The notes: generated by a model from the sequence alone, not told the origin. Counted from the first letter of the stretch, positions 50,775 to 60,640 are shown. The stretch is DNA of 64,000 nt from Clostridiales bacterium (GCA_004554085.1 SFNY01000018.1:24720-88719); one strand, 5' to 3'. Program-made: numbers and translations.

Positions 50775-52310
50775 TTACCCCCAGTATTTTCGATCCAGCG
50801 TGCGGTACTGCACGGCCTCGGAGATGTGCTCGGCCTCGATGCGCTCCGAACCGGCCAGGTCGGCAATGGTGCGCGCCACCTTCAGCACGCGGGTGTAGGC
50901 GCGGTTGGAGAGCTTGAGCCTCTCGCAGGAGAGCAGCAGCAGCGCATGCGCCTCGTCGCTGGTTCTGCAGGCGGCGTTCAGGTTGCGGGCGGAGAGCTGG
51001 GCATTGATGCGGATGCCGTCGGGATCGTCCGCATAGCGCCTGCGCTGAATCTCCCGCGCGGCCTCCACCCGCCTGCGGATGTCGGCGGAGCACTCCTCTT
51101 GACCCTCCCGGCTCAATCGCTCGGCGGGGATGGACTCCACCTCGATGTGCATGTCGATGCGATCCAGCAGCGGCCCGGAGATGCGGTTCAGGTACCGCCG
51201 TATGGCCGTCTGGGTGCAGCGGCAGGGCTGGGTGCGGCTGCCCAGGTTTCCGCAGGGGCAGGGGTTCATGGAGCACACCAGCACGAAGTTGGCAGGATAG
51301 GTGGACTGGGCGCTCACCCGGGCGATGGTGACGAAGCCGTCCTCCAGCGGCTGGCGCAGCGCCTCCAGCACGTCGCGGCGGTACTCCGGCAGCTCGTCCA
51401 GAAACAGCACGCCGTTGTGGGCCTTGGAGATCTCGCCGGGCAGGGCGTTCGCGCCGCCGCCCACCAGGGATGCGTGGGAGGCGGTGTGGTGGGGCGAGCG
51501 GAAGGGGCGCTCCGTCAGGAGCCCCGTGGGCGGCACCGTGCCCGCCACCGAGTGGATGCGGGTGGTCTCCAGCGCCTCGTCGAAGCGCATGTCCGGCAGG
51601 ATCGTGGGCATGCAGCGGGCCATCAGCGTCTTGCCGGAGCCGGGCGGGCCGATCATCAGCACGTTGTGGCCTCCGGCGGCGGCGATCTCCAGCGCGCGCT
51701 TGGCGCTCCTCTGGCCCTTCACGTGGCAGAAGTCCACGCTGAAGCTCCGCTCCCGCAGCAGCTGCTCGTAGGGCAGGGTCGTCAGGGGCGCGATCTCCTC
51801 CTCGCCCTGGAAGTGCCGCGCCGCCTGCAGGAGCGAATCCGCGCCGAGGATGTCGATGCCCTCGATGCAGCGCAGCTCCAGAAGGTTCGCCTCGGGCACC
51901 ATCACCGCCTGCACGCCGCTCTGCCGGGCGTGGATCACCATGGGCAGCACGCCCCGGATCGGCCGCACGCTGCCGTCCAGCGACAGCTCGCCCAGCACGC
52001 ACACGCCCCGCAGCGCCTCCGGATCGATGGCTCCATTGCAGGCCAGCAGTCCCAGCGCGATGGGCAGGTCGTAGGCCGGGCCTTCCTTTTTGAGATCTGC
52101 CGGGGCGAGGTTCACCGTAATGCGCCCGCTTGGGAAGCTGAAGCCGCTGTTCTTCAGCGCGGCGCGCACCCGCTCCCGGGACTCCTTCACCGAGGCGTCC
52201 GGAAGTCCCACGATTTCGAACATCGGCATGCCGTTGGCCAGGTTGACCTCCGCCGTGACGGTGAAGCCGTCGATGCCGGACAGGCCGCAGCTGGTGATGC
52301 TGGCGAGCAT
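50775..52310 (-). CDS. comM: ComM/YifB family Mg-chelatase-like AAA+ ATPase
   Basis: A 511-residue protein: N-terminal ChlI/Lon-protease-like domain (~1-170), AAA+ core with Walker A GPPGSGKT and Walker B VLFLDELPEY, and a C-terminal domain. In naturally competent bacteria ComM is a branch-migration helicase that extends heteroduplexes; with dprA next to it this forms a competence pair. The start at 52310 is chosen over an ATG at 52334 because GAGGAGG lies 8 bases upstream. Promoter 52350-52378. Confidence 0.92.
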   Translation of the reverse strand: MLASITSCGLSGIDGFTVTAEVNLANGMPMFEIVGLPDASVKESRERVRAALKNSGFSFPSGRITVNLAPADLKKEGPAYDLPIALGLLACNGAIDPEALRGVCVLGELSLDGSVRPIRGVLPMVIHARQSGVQAVMVPEANLLELRCIEGIDILGADSLLQAARHFQGEEEIAPLTTLPYEQLLRERSFSVDFCHVKGQRSAKRALEIAAAGGHNVLMIGPPGSGKTLMARCMPTILPDMRFDEALETTRIHSVAGTVPPTGLLTERPFRSPHHTASHASLVGGGANALPGEISKAHNGVLFLDELPEYRRDVLEALRQPLEDGFVTIARVSAQSTYPANFVLVCSMNPCPCGNLGSRTQPCRCTQTAIRRYLNRISGPLLDRIDMHIEVESIPAERLSREGQEECSADIRRRVEAAREIQRRRYADDPDGIRINAQLSARNLNAACRTSDEAHALLLLSCERLKLSNRAYTRVLKVARTIADLAGSERIEAEHISEAVQYRTLDRKYWG

Positions 52311-52349
52311 GGCAAGCGCCTCCTCAATTACCATATGATATCAGTTTAC

Positions 52350-52378
52350 ACTATAACACAGAATGATTTAAAAAACAA
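52350..52378 (-). promoter_or_regulatory. Sigma-A promoter of the comM-dprA-topA-trmFO-hslVU run
   Basis: Minus strand: TTGTTT, 17-base spacer, TATAGT. Confidence 0.75.
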
Positions 52379-52440
52379 CAATTCATATATGCGGAAGAAG
52401 GGGCCGCAGCGATTCTCGCGGCGACCCCCAGACACAGGTT

Positions 52441-55400
52441 TTAGAAGTTGTACCACTTGAACCAGCGCAGGTACTGCGCGTAGCTTCGGGCCACGGGCAG
52501 GCCGGACTCCAGAGGATAGAAGGCGACAAACAGCACAAGCGCGGCGGCCAGCAGCACGCCGGCGGCCCAGCTGAACGCCTTCGGACTGCGTTTTCGCACC
52601 CAATCCAGCATGAGCACCGTGCACAGGATGATGAAGGGCACGCTGGCGAAGTAATGGTAGATGAAGGTGGAGCGCGGCACCAGCACCCAGGGCAGGAACT
52701 GGCTGGCGAAGCCGATGAGCACCAGCAGCCATGCCTTCGGTGCGCGGCGCTTCCAGGCGGCGCCGATCAGGATGAAGATCAGCGCGACCAGGCCCGTCCA
52801 CCACACCGCCGGGTTGCCCATGCAGGAGATGGAGGAGATCATGCCCTCGGGCATGTAGGCCGTGCCGGAGTAGTACCACATGGGCCACCAGATCACGGGC
52901 CACTGGTACCAGGGCGAACGGAAGTAGTGGGTATCGCCGCCGAGGCCCGCGTGGTAGTTCAGCATGCTCTCCTGCAATTGCAGCACGCGGTCCAGACGCT
53001 GCGAACTGAACATGTCCCCGATGCTGGTCACGCCCTCGTAGCGCAGCTGCGGGTAGTAGGAGAGGTAGTAGATCAGCAGCGGAATGGCGATGAAGAAGAT
53101 CAGGCAGAAGAACACGGTGTCCAGCGCCCGGATGTTCCACGCCCTGCGATTCTCCCGCAGGTTCCTGAACTCGGCAAACAGCTTCCAGAAGAAGATCACG
53201 GCCAGACCCACGGCGGCGTATGCGCCGATCCACTTGGTGGCGATGGCCACGCCCATGGTCACGCCGCACAGCCCCAGCGGAACCAGCGTGCGCTTCAGAG
53301 AGACCTGCTTCCAGTCCATCTGGAAGTAGCGGAACATGAACAGGTACATCAGCATGATCCAGAACACCGCATAGGAGTCGATGGTGGCGATGCGGGTCTG
53401 GGTGAAGTGCATGCTGTCCAGTGTCATCAGGCACATGGCGATGAAGGACAGCTTCGTGGACTTGGTCAGCTGCTTGGCCAGCAGGTACATCAGCGGCACC
53501 ATCAGCACGCCCATCAGCGCGCCCATGAAGCGCCAGCCGAAGGGGGTCATGCCGAAGAGCTCCACGCCCAGCATCATCAGCACCTTGCCGAGCGGCGGGT
53601 GCGTCCACTCATAGATGTACATGTCGCCCTGCTGAAGCTCGTAGGCGGTGCGGGCGTGGTAGATCTCGTCGAAGTAGGTGCCGTTCAGGTAGCTCGGTGT
53701 GCGTGCCACGCAGTCCTGCTCGTCCAGCAGCAGCTCCGGATCGACAGCGAACTCGGCAAGCTCGCCGCTGCGGGAGGCGATGGTTGTCCCAATCAGTTCG
53801 TCATCCTCGCTCCAGAAGCCGAACTCGCTCAGAACCAGCCCCGCGCTCTTTGCTGTGATGCGCACGTAGCGGGCGGTCTGGAAGGGATGGGCGTTCTCGG
53901 AGGTGGCGTAGGTGATCCAGGCCGCGCCGTCATCCGTGGGCACGGTCTCCCGGTAGAGCACGTTGAAATCCTCGTCCATGGGCACGTAGCAGAGCCAGCG
54001 GAAGACCAGGCCCTGCCTGTACTCCGCGTGGCACGGCTCCGTCCACACCTCGCCGTCGTTGGAAAGCTCCACGGTGAAGCTGGAGTTGCAGATACCGCCG
54101 TAGTAGACCATCTGGAAAGGCTGTGTCTGCCCCAGGTCGAATACGATGCTCTCACCCGCCTGGCTGGAGGTCCAACTGGTCTGGGGCGTGTCGGTCACGC
54201 CCAGGTTCATAAAGGCAACCACCGAGTAGACGAGCGTCACGGCGAGCATCAGGATGCAGTCGATGCGCTTGAGGTGCAGGCGGTGATCCTTTCCCTTTGA
54301 CGGCTCGTCGCAGACCGGCTTTGCGGGGACGGCCTCGCCGTCGACGCGCTCCACCAGGCGGCGCTTGCCATCCGCATCCGGCCCGGCCAGCGGGCGCACG
54401 CGATGGAAGGCGCAGATATCCAGGCACACCCAGCAGAGGTACAGGGCGTTGATCACGTTGATCAGCGACAGCAGCGCGTTCAGCCACTGTTCCGAGGCCT
54501 GAAGGTGGCCGTAGTTGCCCGCGCCCATGCCGCCCTGGAGCACCAGCAGCTCGTTCATGGCCGCAGTGCAGGTCGTTACGGTCAGGCAGGCCAGCAGGCG
54601 CCTGTCGCGGTCGAGGGCGTAGGCCAGCGTCAGCAGCAGCAGCGCCGGGTAGATGTAGCGCTCGTGGATCATCGGCCCGAAGGTGCAGATCAGCACGATC
54701 ATCAGGCCGCCGGCGAGCAGCAGGTGGCGGGGCTTCTTCGATTTCAGATACAGGAAGCCCGCGTAGACGTAGGACGCGCCGAACAGGATCCAGGCAAACA
54801 CCGTCCAGCCGGGCTGGGCGGAGGTTGCCGTCCAGTTGAAGCCCAGCAGCGTGTACAGGTTCAGCGTGTTGATCGTCAGGTAGGAATAGCTGCCCATGGT
54901 GCTGCCGTACAGCTCGGAGAGCCAGGTGACCGGGCGCACGATGGCGTCGGCCACGCTGGTCGCGCTGCCGATGCAGAAGATGAAGGCCGCGCCGTAGAGC
55001 AGCGCCAGCGCGGCAACCAGGCCGCCGATGAAGCTGCGGATGCGAGCCTTGCCGGGCTTGCGCACCAGATTGACCACGATGGCGAACAGGCCCAGCGGCG
55101 CAAAGAGCATCGCCTGGGGCTTGATGAGCATGGCTCCCGCAAAGGCCAGCAGGGAAGAGAGGTACTTTTCATCCGCCGCATGCAATGCGCACAGCGCCAC
55201 CAGCAGCGTAAACACCGAATCGATCTGGCCCCATGCGGCGGAATCGATCAACACCGCCGGGTTGAAGGCGTAGAACAGCGAAATCGCCGCGCTCAGCTTG
55301 GGATGCAGCCCCTTGCGCTTGGCCGTGCGCCAGATCAGCAGCGCGCCAAGCAGGTCGCAGAGGATGGGAAGCAGCTTCAAAAGCGCAAGATACGCGCCGC

Positions 55401-56403
55401 CCTGCATCGGCAGGTTCAGTAGGTTGCGCAGCGCGGCAACCGGCCACAGGAGCAGCATATATCCCGGAGGATAGTCGCAGAAGTAGTCCGGGGCGTAGAA
55501 GTTGGCGATTCCGTTTGCATAGATGCGCTCCGACCAGCCGGTGAAGCAGTTGATATCGGTGTTGTAGCCGCGCACGCGCACCGCCAGCACCAGGCGCACG
55601 ACCAGCGCGACGGCCAGGCCGATCCACAGCGCGATGCGGGCATGCTTCAATGCGGGCGAACCGGCATTGTCCGCAAGCTGCTCCGCAGGGTCGCCCTCCA
55701 GGCGGTGACTGCGGCGCGCCAGCGCCAGAACCAGCACCGCGTACAGCGCGGCCAGCAGCAGATAGGCCTCGGTGTTGCGCTGGGGCATCTCGTCGTCCGT
55801 CTCTGCGGCAGCGGAGCTGCCGGAGGACTGGGGCTTCTCCAGGGAAAAGACCTCAGTGTCATCGGGCTTCGCATCCAGCTTCACGACCTCCACATTGTCG
55901 AAGTACGCACTGCCGGTGTTGAGCGAGCCGTAGCCGCCCACGCGCAGCATCAGCGTTACTTCGGTCTGATCCGGGCCGGTCTGGCCGCAGACGACGATCT
56001 CCCGCCATTCCCCTGCGGTGTCCGATACCGATTCGGAGTAGACGAAGGTGTCCCGGAAGGACAGCGTCGCGCCGTATTGGCCTTCACCGCAGCTCTCGGC
56101 GCGCACCATGCAGCTGAAGCGGTAGTAGCTGTCCGGCTCCACGGGGATGGTCTGGATGAAGCGCGCGTCGTTTTCGTCGGCGTTGACCACCACGGCGCAG
56201 TTGCCGTCGTAGCCGTCCTCCGACACGTACAGCCTGCTCACACCCGCGTCGGTGTACCACATATCCCGCTGCCAGCCGTCGGGCATGCCGGAAGCGTCAA
56301 CCTGGGAAAAATCGCCGTTGACGGCCAGGTTTTCGGTCTCGGCAAGCGCCGCTAAAGCGCAGAGCATCAGCAGCGCGAGCAGGGTGCAAAAGAATCTCTT
56401 CAT
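52441..56403 (-). CDS. Giant double GT-C glycosyltransferase (protein mannosyltransferase-like)
   Basis: A 1320-residue protein. The start at 56403 gives a signal peptide (MKRFF, hydrophobic, LAETENL). Then: an extracytoplasmic carbohydrate-binding-like domain (~25-190), a linker and TM, a first GT-C-type membrane region (~230-620) with an acidic motif NTDINCF (Asp283), an F5/8-type C-like domain (~720-860; ARYVRITAKSAG, SEFGFWS), and a second GT-C region of the PMT type (~890-1320) with 'TYFDEIYHARTAYE' (Asp912, Glu913) and THPPLGK. Both GT-C parts should use lipid-linked sugars on the outer face. It probably glycosylates exported proteins or envelope polymers. AAGGAG lies 12 bases before the ATG. 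Confidence 0.85.
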   Translation of the reverse strand: MKRFFCTLLALLMLCALAALAETENLAVNGDFSQVDASGMPDGWQRDMWYTDAGVSRLYVSEDGYDGNCAVVVNADENDARFIQTIPVEPDSYYRFSCMVRAESCGEGQYGATLSFRDTFVYSESVSDTAGEWREIVVCGQTGPDQTEVTLMLRVGGYGSLNTGSAYFDNVEVVKLDAKPDDTEVFSLEKPQSSGSSAAAETDDEMPQRNTEAYLLLAALYAVLVLALARRSHRLEGDPAEQLADNAGSPALKHARIALWIGLAVALVVRLVLAVRVRGYNTDINCFTGWSERIYANGIANFYAPDYFCDYPPGYMLLLWPVAALRNLLNLPMQGGAYLALLKLLPILCDLLGALLIWRTAKRKGLHPKLSAAISLFYAFNPAVLIDSAAWGQIDSVFTLLVALCALHAADEKYLSSLLAFAGAMLIKPQAMLFAPLGLFAIVVNLVRKPGKARIRSFIGGLVAALALLYGAAFIFCIGSATSVADAIVRPVTWLSELYGSTMGSYSYLTINTLNLYTLLGFNWTATSAQPGWTVFAWILFGASYVYAGFLYLKSKKPRHLLLAGGLMIVLICTFGPMIHERYIYPALLLLTLAYALDRDRRLLACLTVTTCTAAMNELLVLQGGMGAGNYGHLQASEQWLNALLSLINVINALYLCWVCLDICAFHRVRPLAGPDADGKRRLVERVDGEAVPAKPVCDEPSKGKDHRLHLKRIDCILMLAVTLVYSVVAFMNLGVTDTPQTSWTSSQAGESIVFDLGQTQPFQMVYYGGICNSSFTVELSNDGEVWTEPCHAEYRQGLVFRWLCYVPMDEDFNVLYRETVPTDDGAAWITYATSENAHPFQTARYVRITAKSAGLVLSEFGFWSEDDELIGTTIASRSGELAEFAVDPELLLDEQDCVARTPSYLNGTYFDEIYHARTAYELQQGDMYIYEWTHPPLGKVLMMLGVELFGMTPFGWRFMGALMGVLMVPLMYLLAKQLTKSTKLSFIAMCLMTLDSMHFTQTRIATIDSYAVFWIMLMYLFMFRYFQMDWKQVSLKRTLVPLGLCGVTMGVAIATKWIGAYAAVGLAVIFFWKLFAEFRNLRENRRAWNIRALDTVFFCLIFFIAIPLLIYYLSYYPQLRYEGVTSIGDMFSSQRLDRVLQLQESMLNYHAGLGGDTHYFRSPWYQWPVIWWPMWYYSGTAYMPEGMISSISCMGNPAVWWTGLVALIFILIGAAWKRRAPKAWLLVLIGFASQFLPWVLVPRSTFIYHYFASVPFIILCTVLMLDWVRKRSPKAFSWAAGVLLAAALVLFVAFYPLESGLPVARSYAQYLRWFKWYNF

Positions 56404-56515
56404 TTTAAACGGAAGCTCCTTGTGTGCGAAATTATCCAACTTTATCATTTCCATATCGCAATCCAGAAATCCTGTGCCGGACTGGGGCAAAAAAGGGACA
56501 TTTCCGGAAACAGAC

Positions 56516-56548
56516 AGAAAAAGAGGCTGCGAATTTTGTCCGCAGCCT
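56516..56548 (-). terminator. Terminator after the aminotransferase gene
   Basis: Minus strand: AGGCTGCG / CGCAGCCT stem with a 9-base loop, then CTTTTTC. Confidence 0.85.
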
Positions 56549-56567
56549 GCAAATTTTGTGCGATAGG

Positions 56568-57746
56568 TCATAGCGTATCGAGGAACTCCTTGATGCGGTC
56601 GATGGCCTTCTGGATGTTCTCGTTGGAGGAGGCGGCGCTGCAGCGGATGTGGCCCTCGCCCAGCGCGCCGAAGGCGGTACCGGGAACGGCGGCGACCCTG
56701 TGGCCGTAGAGCAGCTTTTCACAGAACGCCTCCGAACCCAGGGCGGTGGACTTTACCGAGGGGAACACGTAGAACGCGCCCAGCGGCTCGTGGCAGGACA
56801 GCCCCGCCTCCCTAAATCCGCTCACCAGCATGCGGCGGCGGCGGTCGTAGGCGGCCACCATGCGCTGCACGTCGGCAAAATCGGTGTCGAAGCCCACGCG
56901 CAGCGCCTCCACGCCGGCGTACTGGCTGGCGATGGGCGCGCAGAGCATGGTGTACTGGTGGATGCGGCAGAGCACCTTCATCAATTCCTTGGGACCGGCG
57001 GCGTAGCCGAGCCTCCAGCCGGTCATGGCGAAGGCCTTGGAGAAGCCGTTCAAGGTGATGGTGCGCTCCCACATGCCGGGGATGGCGGCGAAGGAGACGT
57101 GCTTCTCCTCGCCGTAGGTCAGCTCGGCGTAGATCTCGTCGTGGATGACCACGATGTTGGTGTCCTTGAGCACCCGGGCGATGGCCTCGTAGTCCGCGCG
57201 CGTCATGATGCCGCCGGTGGGGTTGTTGGGGTAGGGCAGGATCAGCGCCTTGGTCTTCGGCGTGATGGCCGCACGCAGCGCCTCGGGGGTCAGCTTGAAG
57301 GCGTGCTCCATGTCGGTGGGCACAGGCACGCATTTTCCGCCCGCGAAGGTGATGCAGGGCATGTAGCTAACGTAGCTGGGGTCGGGCACCAGCACCTCGT
57401 CGCCCGGCTCCACCAGCGCGCGGATGGCCAGGTCGATGCCCTCGCTGGCGCCGACCGTGACCAGAATTTCGTTCTCGGGGTTGTACTCCGGGCCGAAGCG
57501 CTCGGCCTGATAGCGGGCGATCCACTGCCGCAGCTCCAGCAGGCCCCAGTTGCTAGTGTAGTGGGTGTGGCCCGAGCGCAGGGAGTAGATGGCCGCGTCG
57601 GTGTAGTTCCAGGGCGTGCGGAAGTCGGGTTCGCCCACGCCCAGGGACACCACGTCGTCCATCACATTGACGATGTCGAAAAATTTGCGGATGCCCGACG
57701 GCGGCACATCGGCCACCCGGCGGCAAAGTACCTGATCGTAATTCAC
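56568..57746 (-). CDS. Class I/II (fold-type I) PLP-dependent aminotransferase
   Basis: A 392-residue aminotransferase of the aspartate/aromatic group. The PLP lysine is Lys237 (NGFSKAFAMTGWRLGY); 'PNNPTGG' and the C-terminal arginine in GHIRCSAA bind the substrate. The substrate amino acid cannot be fixed; aspartate, aromatic or branched-chain are possible. Its ATG overlaps the stop of the Lrp-type gene (ATGA), so the regulator and enzyme form an operon, and control by the amino acid is likely. Confidence 0.88.
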   Translation of the reverse strand: MNYDQVLCRRVADVPPSGIRKFFDIVNVMDDVVSLGVGEPDFRTPWNYTDAAIYSLRSGHTHYTSNWGLLELRQWIARYQAERFGPEYNPENEILVTVGASEGIDLAIRALVEPGDEVLVPDPSYVSYMPCITFAGGKCVPVPTDMEHAFKLTPEALRAAITPKTKALILPYPNNPTGGIMTRADYEAIARVLKDTNIVVIHDEIYAELTYGEEKHVSFAAIPGMWERTITLNGFSKAFAMTGWRLGYAAGPKELMKVLCRIHQYTMLCAPIASQYAGVEALRVGFDTDFADVQRMVAAYDRRRRMLVSGFREAGLSCHEPLGAFYVFPSVKSTALGSEAFCEKLLYGHRVAAVPGTAFGALGEGHIRCSAASSNENIQKAIDRIKEFLDTL

Positions 57747-58234
57747 GGCGTCACCTTCAATCGCAGATCCTCGGTGGTTTCATCCATCAGTACGCCCTGA
57801 TCCTTGTACTTCTTCAGCACAAAGTGGGTGGCGGTGGAGATCACATGCTCGATGGTGGACAGCTTCTCCGCCACGAACAGCGCCAGCTGGCGCATGGTGC
57901 GGGCCTTCATGTTGACCAGCAGATCGTAGCCGCCGGACATCAGGTACACGCTGGAGACCTCCTCGAAGCGGTAGATCTGCTCGGCGATGGCCTCGAAGCC
58001 CTCGCCGCGCTGGGGCGTGACGCGCACCTCGATCATGGCCTCCACCTGGTCCACGTCCACGCGCTCCCAGTTCACCAGCGCCGGATACTTTAATATGATG
58101 CGCTGGCGCTCCAGGCGGGCGATGGTGTCCGCAATCGTGGCCTCAGATTCGCCCAGCATCACCGCGATCTGGGAGATGGGCGTGCGAGCGTCCTCGGTCA
58201 GAATGTTTAGAATGCTCATTTCCGTCTTTTCCAT
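57743..58234 (-). CDS. Lrp/AsnC family transcriptional regulator
   Basis: A 163-residue regulator: N-terminal winged HTH (ILNILTEDARTPISQIAVML, then SEATIADTIARLE) and C-terminal RAM domain (~70-145). It has a longer C-terminal tail than the paralogue at 24054-24491. It is translationally coupled to the aminotransferase gene and probably controls it in response to an amino acid. Start follows GGAGGGA at 58234. Confidence 0.9.
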   Translation of the reverse strand: MEKTEMSILNILTEDARTPISQIAVMLGESEATIADTIARLERQRIILKYPALVNWERVDVDQVEAMIEVRVTPQRGEGFEAIAEQIYRFEEVSSVYLMSGGYDLLVNMKARTMRQLALFVAEKLSTIEHVISTATHFVLKKYKDQGVLMDETTEDLRLKVTP

Positions 58235-58281
58235 GAGATGAATCCCTCCGTTTCCCTATATAATGGTAGATTTTCGGGCGA

Positions 58282-58638
58282 TCAGAACAGGTCGGTGGCG
58301 TCGAACGCGCACTCGATGTGCTGAATCTCGCCCGGGAGTATTTCGATCACGTCGAAGCGGATCTTCGAATCGGACAGGTTGTTTTCCTGCATGTAGAGCG
58401 CCGCCGCATGGGCGATGCGCGTCTGCTTCTCCCGGTTGACCGCCTCCGCAGGTCGCCCGTAGCCAAGCCCCGATCGCCGCTTGACCTCCACGAAGGCAAC
58501 GGTGTTCCGCTTGCGGGCGACAATATCGATCTCGCCACGACCCCGGCGCACGTTGCGGTCGAGGATCGTCCAGCCGCGCTGCATGAGGTAGGCGCAGGCC
58601 GCGTCCTCCCCGGCGTTTCCATATGCCCGGCGGTTCAC
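58282..58638 (-). CDS. yraN: UPF0102 / YraN family endonuclease-like protein
   Basis: A 118-residue protein of the restriction-endonuclease-like fold: GEDAACAYL, then the catalytic-type motif 'RGRGEIDIVARKRNTVAFVE' with ExK (VEVKRR). Function is not firmly known; linked to DNA metabolism. It overlaps rnhB by 4 bases (ATGA), and the rnhB-yraN order is common in Firmicutes. Confidence 0.92.
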   Translation of the reverse strand: MNRRAYGNAGEDAACAYLMQRGWTILDRNVRRGRGEIDIVARKRNTVAFVEVKRRSGLGYGRPAEAVNREKQTRIAHAAALYMQENNLSDSKIRFDVIEILPGEIQHIECAFDATDLF

Positions 58639-59282
58639 TTCTTTTCTCCCAGGATCCCGGCGATGAAGCTCCTGCGGTGCTCCGGGCAGGGGCCGTACTT
58701 TTTCAGCGCCGCGATGTGCTCTGCCGTGCCATAGCCCTTGTTCCGGGCGAAGCCGTACATGGGATACTTTTCGTCCAGCTCGATCATGTAGCGGTCGCGC
58801 GTCACCTTGGCGATGATGCTGGCCGCACCGATCATGTAGCTCAGCGCGTCGCCGTGGATCAGCGGATGCACCTCGCCGGGCAGATGCAGGCCCGTCACCG
58901 CGTCGATGAGGAAGGCGCCGTCAAAGTCCGCGCCGCAGCGCTCCATGGCGCGCTTCGTGGCGTTCAGGATGTTGATCTCGTCGATCACCTCGGGGCCGAT
59001 GAAGCAGGTGCGGCAGTAGTCGGCGGCCTCCTGAAGCGGCTCGAACAGCGCCTCGCGCTTCTTCTCGCTCAGCTTCTTGGAGTCGTCCACGCCCAGAACC
59101 AGCCGATCTCGGGGGATGGAGATGCAGGCGGTGACCACCGGCCCCGCCAGCGGGCCCCGGCCCACCTCGTCGATGCCCGCGATGCGCTTTCCCGCGTCCC
59201 ACAGCTCCGTCTCGATCTGCGTGAGGCGAATCAGCTTCTCCTGCGGGGTCTCGCGCCTGCGCTTCGGCTTGTCAGTCTGCAT
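58635..59282 (-). CDS. rnhB: Ribonuclease HII
   Basis: A 215-residue enzyme that cuts RNA in RNA/DNA hybrids and single ribonucleotides in DNA. The signature DEVGRG (38-43), DDSKKLSEKKRE, and the later acidic DAVTGL and 'GAASIIAKVTRDRYM' motifs supply the DEDD catalytic residues. The ~30-residue basic N-terminal extension is normal. It follows rbgA with an 18-base gap. Confidence 0.95.
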   Translation of the reverse strand: MQTDKPKRRRETPQEKLIRLTQIETELWDAGKRIAGIDEVGRGPLAGPVVTACISIPRDRLVLGVDDSKKLSEKKREALFEPLQEAADYCRTCFIGPEVIDEINILNATKRAMERCGADFDGAFLIDAVTGLHLPGEVHPLIHGDALSYMIGAASIIAKVTRDRYMIELDEKYPMYGFARNKGYGTAEHIAALKKYGPCPEHRRSFIAGILGEKK

Positions 59283-59300
59283 GCTTGTACCTCCCTGCGC

Positions 59301-60158
59301 TCAGGCCCTGTCCGGCGCGCGCTCGATGCTGATTTTACCCGCCTTGCCCGCGCGGAACTCATCCAGCACCAGCGCTGCGGCGCGATCCACGTCGGGCCGT
59401 CCGCCGGAGATCAGCCAGCCCCGGCCCTTGCACGCGGCCTCCAGGGCCAGCTGGGGATCGTCGTAAACCTCGCCCCCGGGCAGCTTGAAGCGCGCGGCCA
59501 CGGCGGCGGGGTTGATGGCCTGCAAATGCATCAGCAGTTGACCGGCCAGCTCCTCGGTGTTCATGATCTGGTCGCGGATCGAGCCCAGGTACGCCAGCAG
59601 CCGCGCGCTGTCCTGATCGTCCATGCGGGGCGGCAGCATGCCGGGGGTGTCCAGCAGCTCCAGATACGGCCCGATCTTCACCCACTGGTTCGAGCGGGTC
59701 ACGCCGGGGCGGTCGCTGGCCTTGGCGATGCCGGAGCCATGGATGCGGTTGATGAAGGTGGATTTGCCCACGTTGGGGATGCCGATGATCATCAGGCGCA
59801 CGGTCTTCTTCACGCCCCGGGCGGCGGCGCGCTCCACGGCGGGGCGGGTGGCCTCCTGAATGCGGGCGAGAATCTCCTTGGTCTTGCCGCCGTTGGAGTT
59901 GAAGCGCATGGCGGAGAGATCCTGGCTGCGGAAGTACTCCACCCAGCGGGCGGTCTCCCTGTCGTCGGCCAGGTCGGCCTTGTTGAGAATCAGAATGCGG
60001 GCCTTGCCGCGGGTGAGCTTCTCCAGATCCGGATTGCGGGTGGCCAGCGGCGCGCGCGCGTCGCAGAGCTCGATGACGGCGTCCACGGCGCGCAGCTGAT
60101 CCTGCAGCAGGCGGCGGGACTTGGCCATGTGGCCGGGATACCAGTTGATTTGCGGCAT
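59301..60158 (-). CDS. rbgA: Ribosome biogenesis GTPase RbgA (YlqF)
   Basis: A 285-residue circularly permuted GTPase needed for late 50S assembly. The motif order G4-G1-G3 is seen: NKAD (59-62), GIPNVGKST and DTPG. The start at 60158 (MPQINWYPGHMAK) gives the family's standard N-terminus; GGAG lies 10 bases upstream. It lies downstream of rplS, separated by a terminator, and upstream of rnhB. Confidence 0.95.
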   Translation of the reverse strand: MPQINWYPGHMAKSRRLLQDQLRAVDAVIELCDARAPLATRNPDLEKLTRGKARILILNKADLADDRETARWVEYFRSQDLSAMRFNSNGGKTKEILARIQEATRPAVERAAARGVKKTVRLMIIGIPNVGKSTFINRIHGSGIAKASDRPGVTRSNQWVKIGPYLELLDTPGMLPPRMDDQDSARLLAYLGSIRDQIMNTEELAGQLLMHLQAINPAAVAARFKLPGGEVYDDPQLALEAACKGRGWLISGGRPDVDRAAALVLDEFRAGKAGKISIERAPDRA

Positions 60159-60248
60159 GGTGCATAACTCCTGATCTATCAAATATTGGCTGTTCGTAGG
60201 GACAATCCTGCCGCGCAGCAAAAATTTTGCGGAATCTGCGCGGATTTA

Positions 60249-60280
60249 TAAAAAATGAGAACCACGCAATCGCGGTTCTC
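60249..60280 (-). terminator. Terminator after rplS
   Basis: Minus strand: GAGAACCGCG / CGTGGTTCTC stem (one G-U pair), 4-base loop, then ATTTTTT. Confidence 0.88.
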
Positions 60281-60295
60281 AATTCCGGTTGGAAA

Positions 60296-60640
60296 TTAGG
60301 TTCTTTCCTTAACCTTGGCTGCCTTGCCGCTGAGCTTACGCAGATAGTAGAGCTTCGCGCGACGGACCTTACCACGGCGGACAACGGTGATGCTGTCGAC
60401 GCGGGGGCTGTGCAGCGGGAACGTGCGCTCGACGCCAACGCCATAGGACGTGCGGCGAACGGTGAACGTTTCGCGAACGGAACCGTTGCGGCGGGCGATG
60501 ACCACGCCTTCGAAGGCCTGCAGACGCTCGCGGGAGCCTTCAACAACCTTCACCTGAACGCGGACGGTGTCGCCGACTGCGAACTGGGGGATGTTGGTCT
60601 TGAGCTGGGCGCTCTCGATGGAACGGATGATCTCATTCAT
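60296..60640 (-). CDS. rplS: Ribosomal protein L19
   Basis: A 114-residue L19 with the normal KOW-like core ('[20 protein letters not shown]') and the C-terminal '[15 protein letters not shown]'. GGAGGAAAT precedes the ATG. It has its own promoter and terminator, plus a possible L19 autoregulatory leader. Confidence 0.97.
   Translation of the reverse strand: MNEIIRSIESAQLKTNIPQFAVGDTVRVQVKVVEGSRERLQAFEGVVIARRNGSVRETFTVRRTSYGVGVERTFPLHSPRVDSITVVRRGKVRRAKLYYLRKLSGKAAKVKERT

Noticed and set aside
56404..56470. Promoter for the giant glycosyltransferase gene
   Set aside because: GATAAT and TTGCGA are present on the minus strand but 19 bases apart with weak matches; not strong enough to list.
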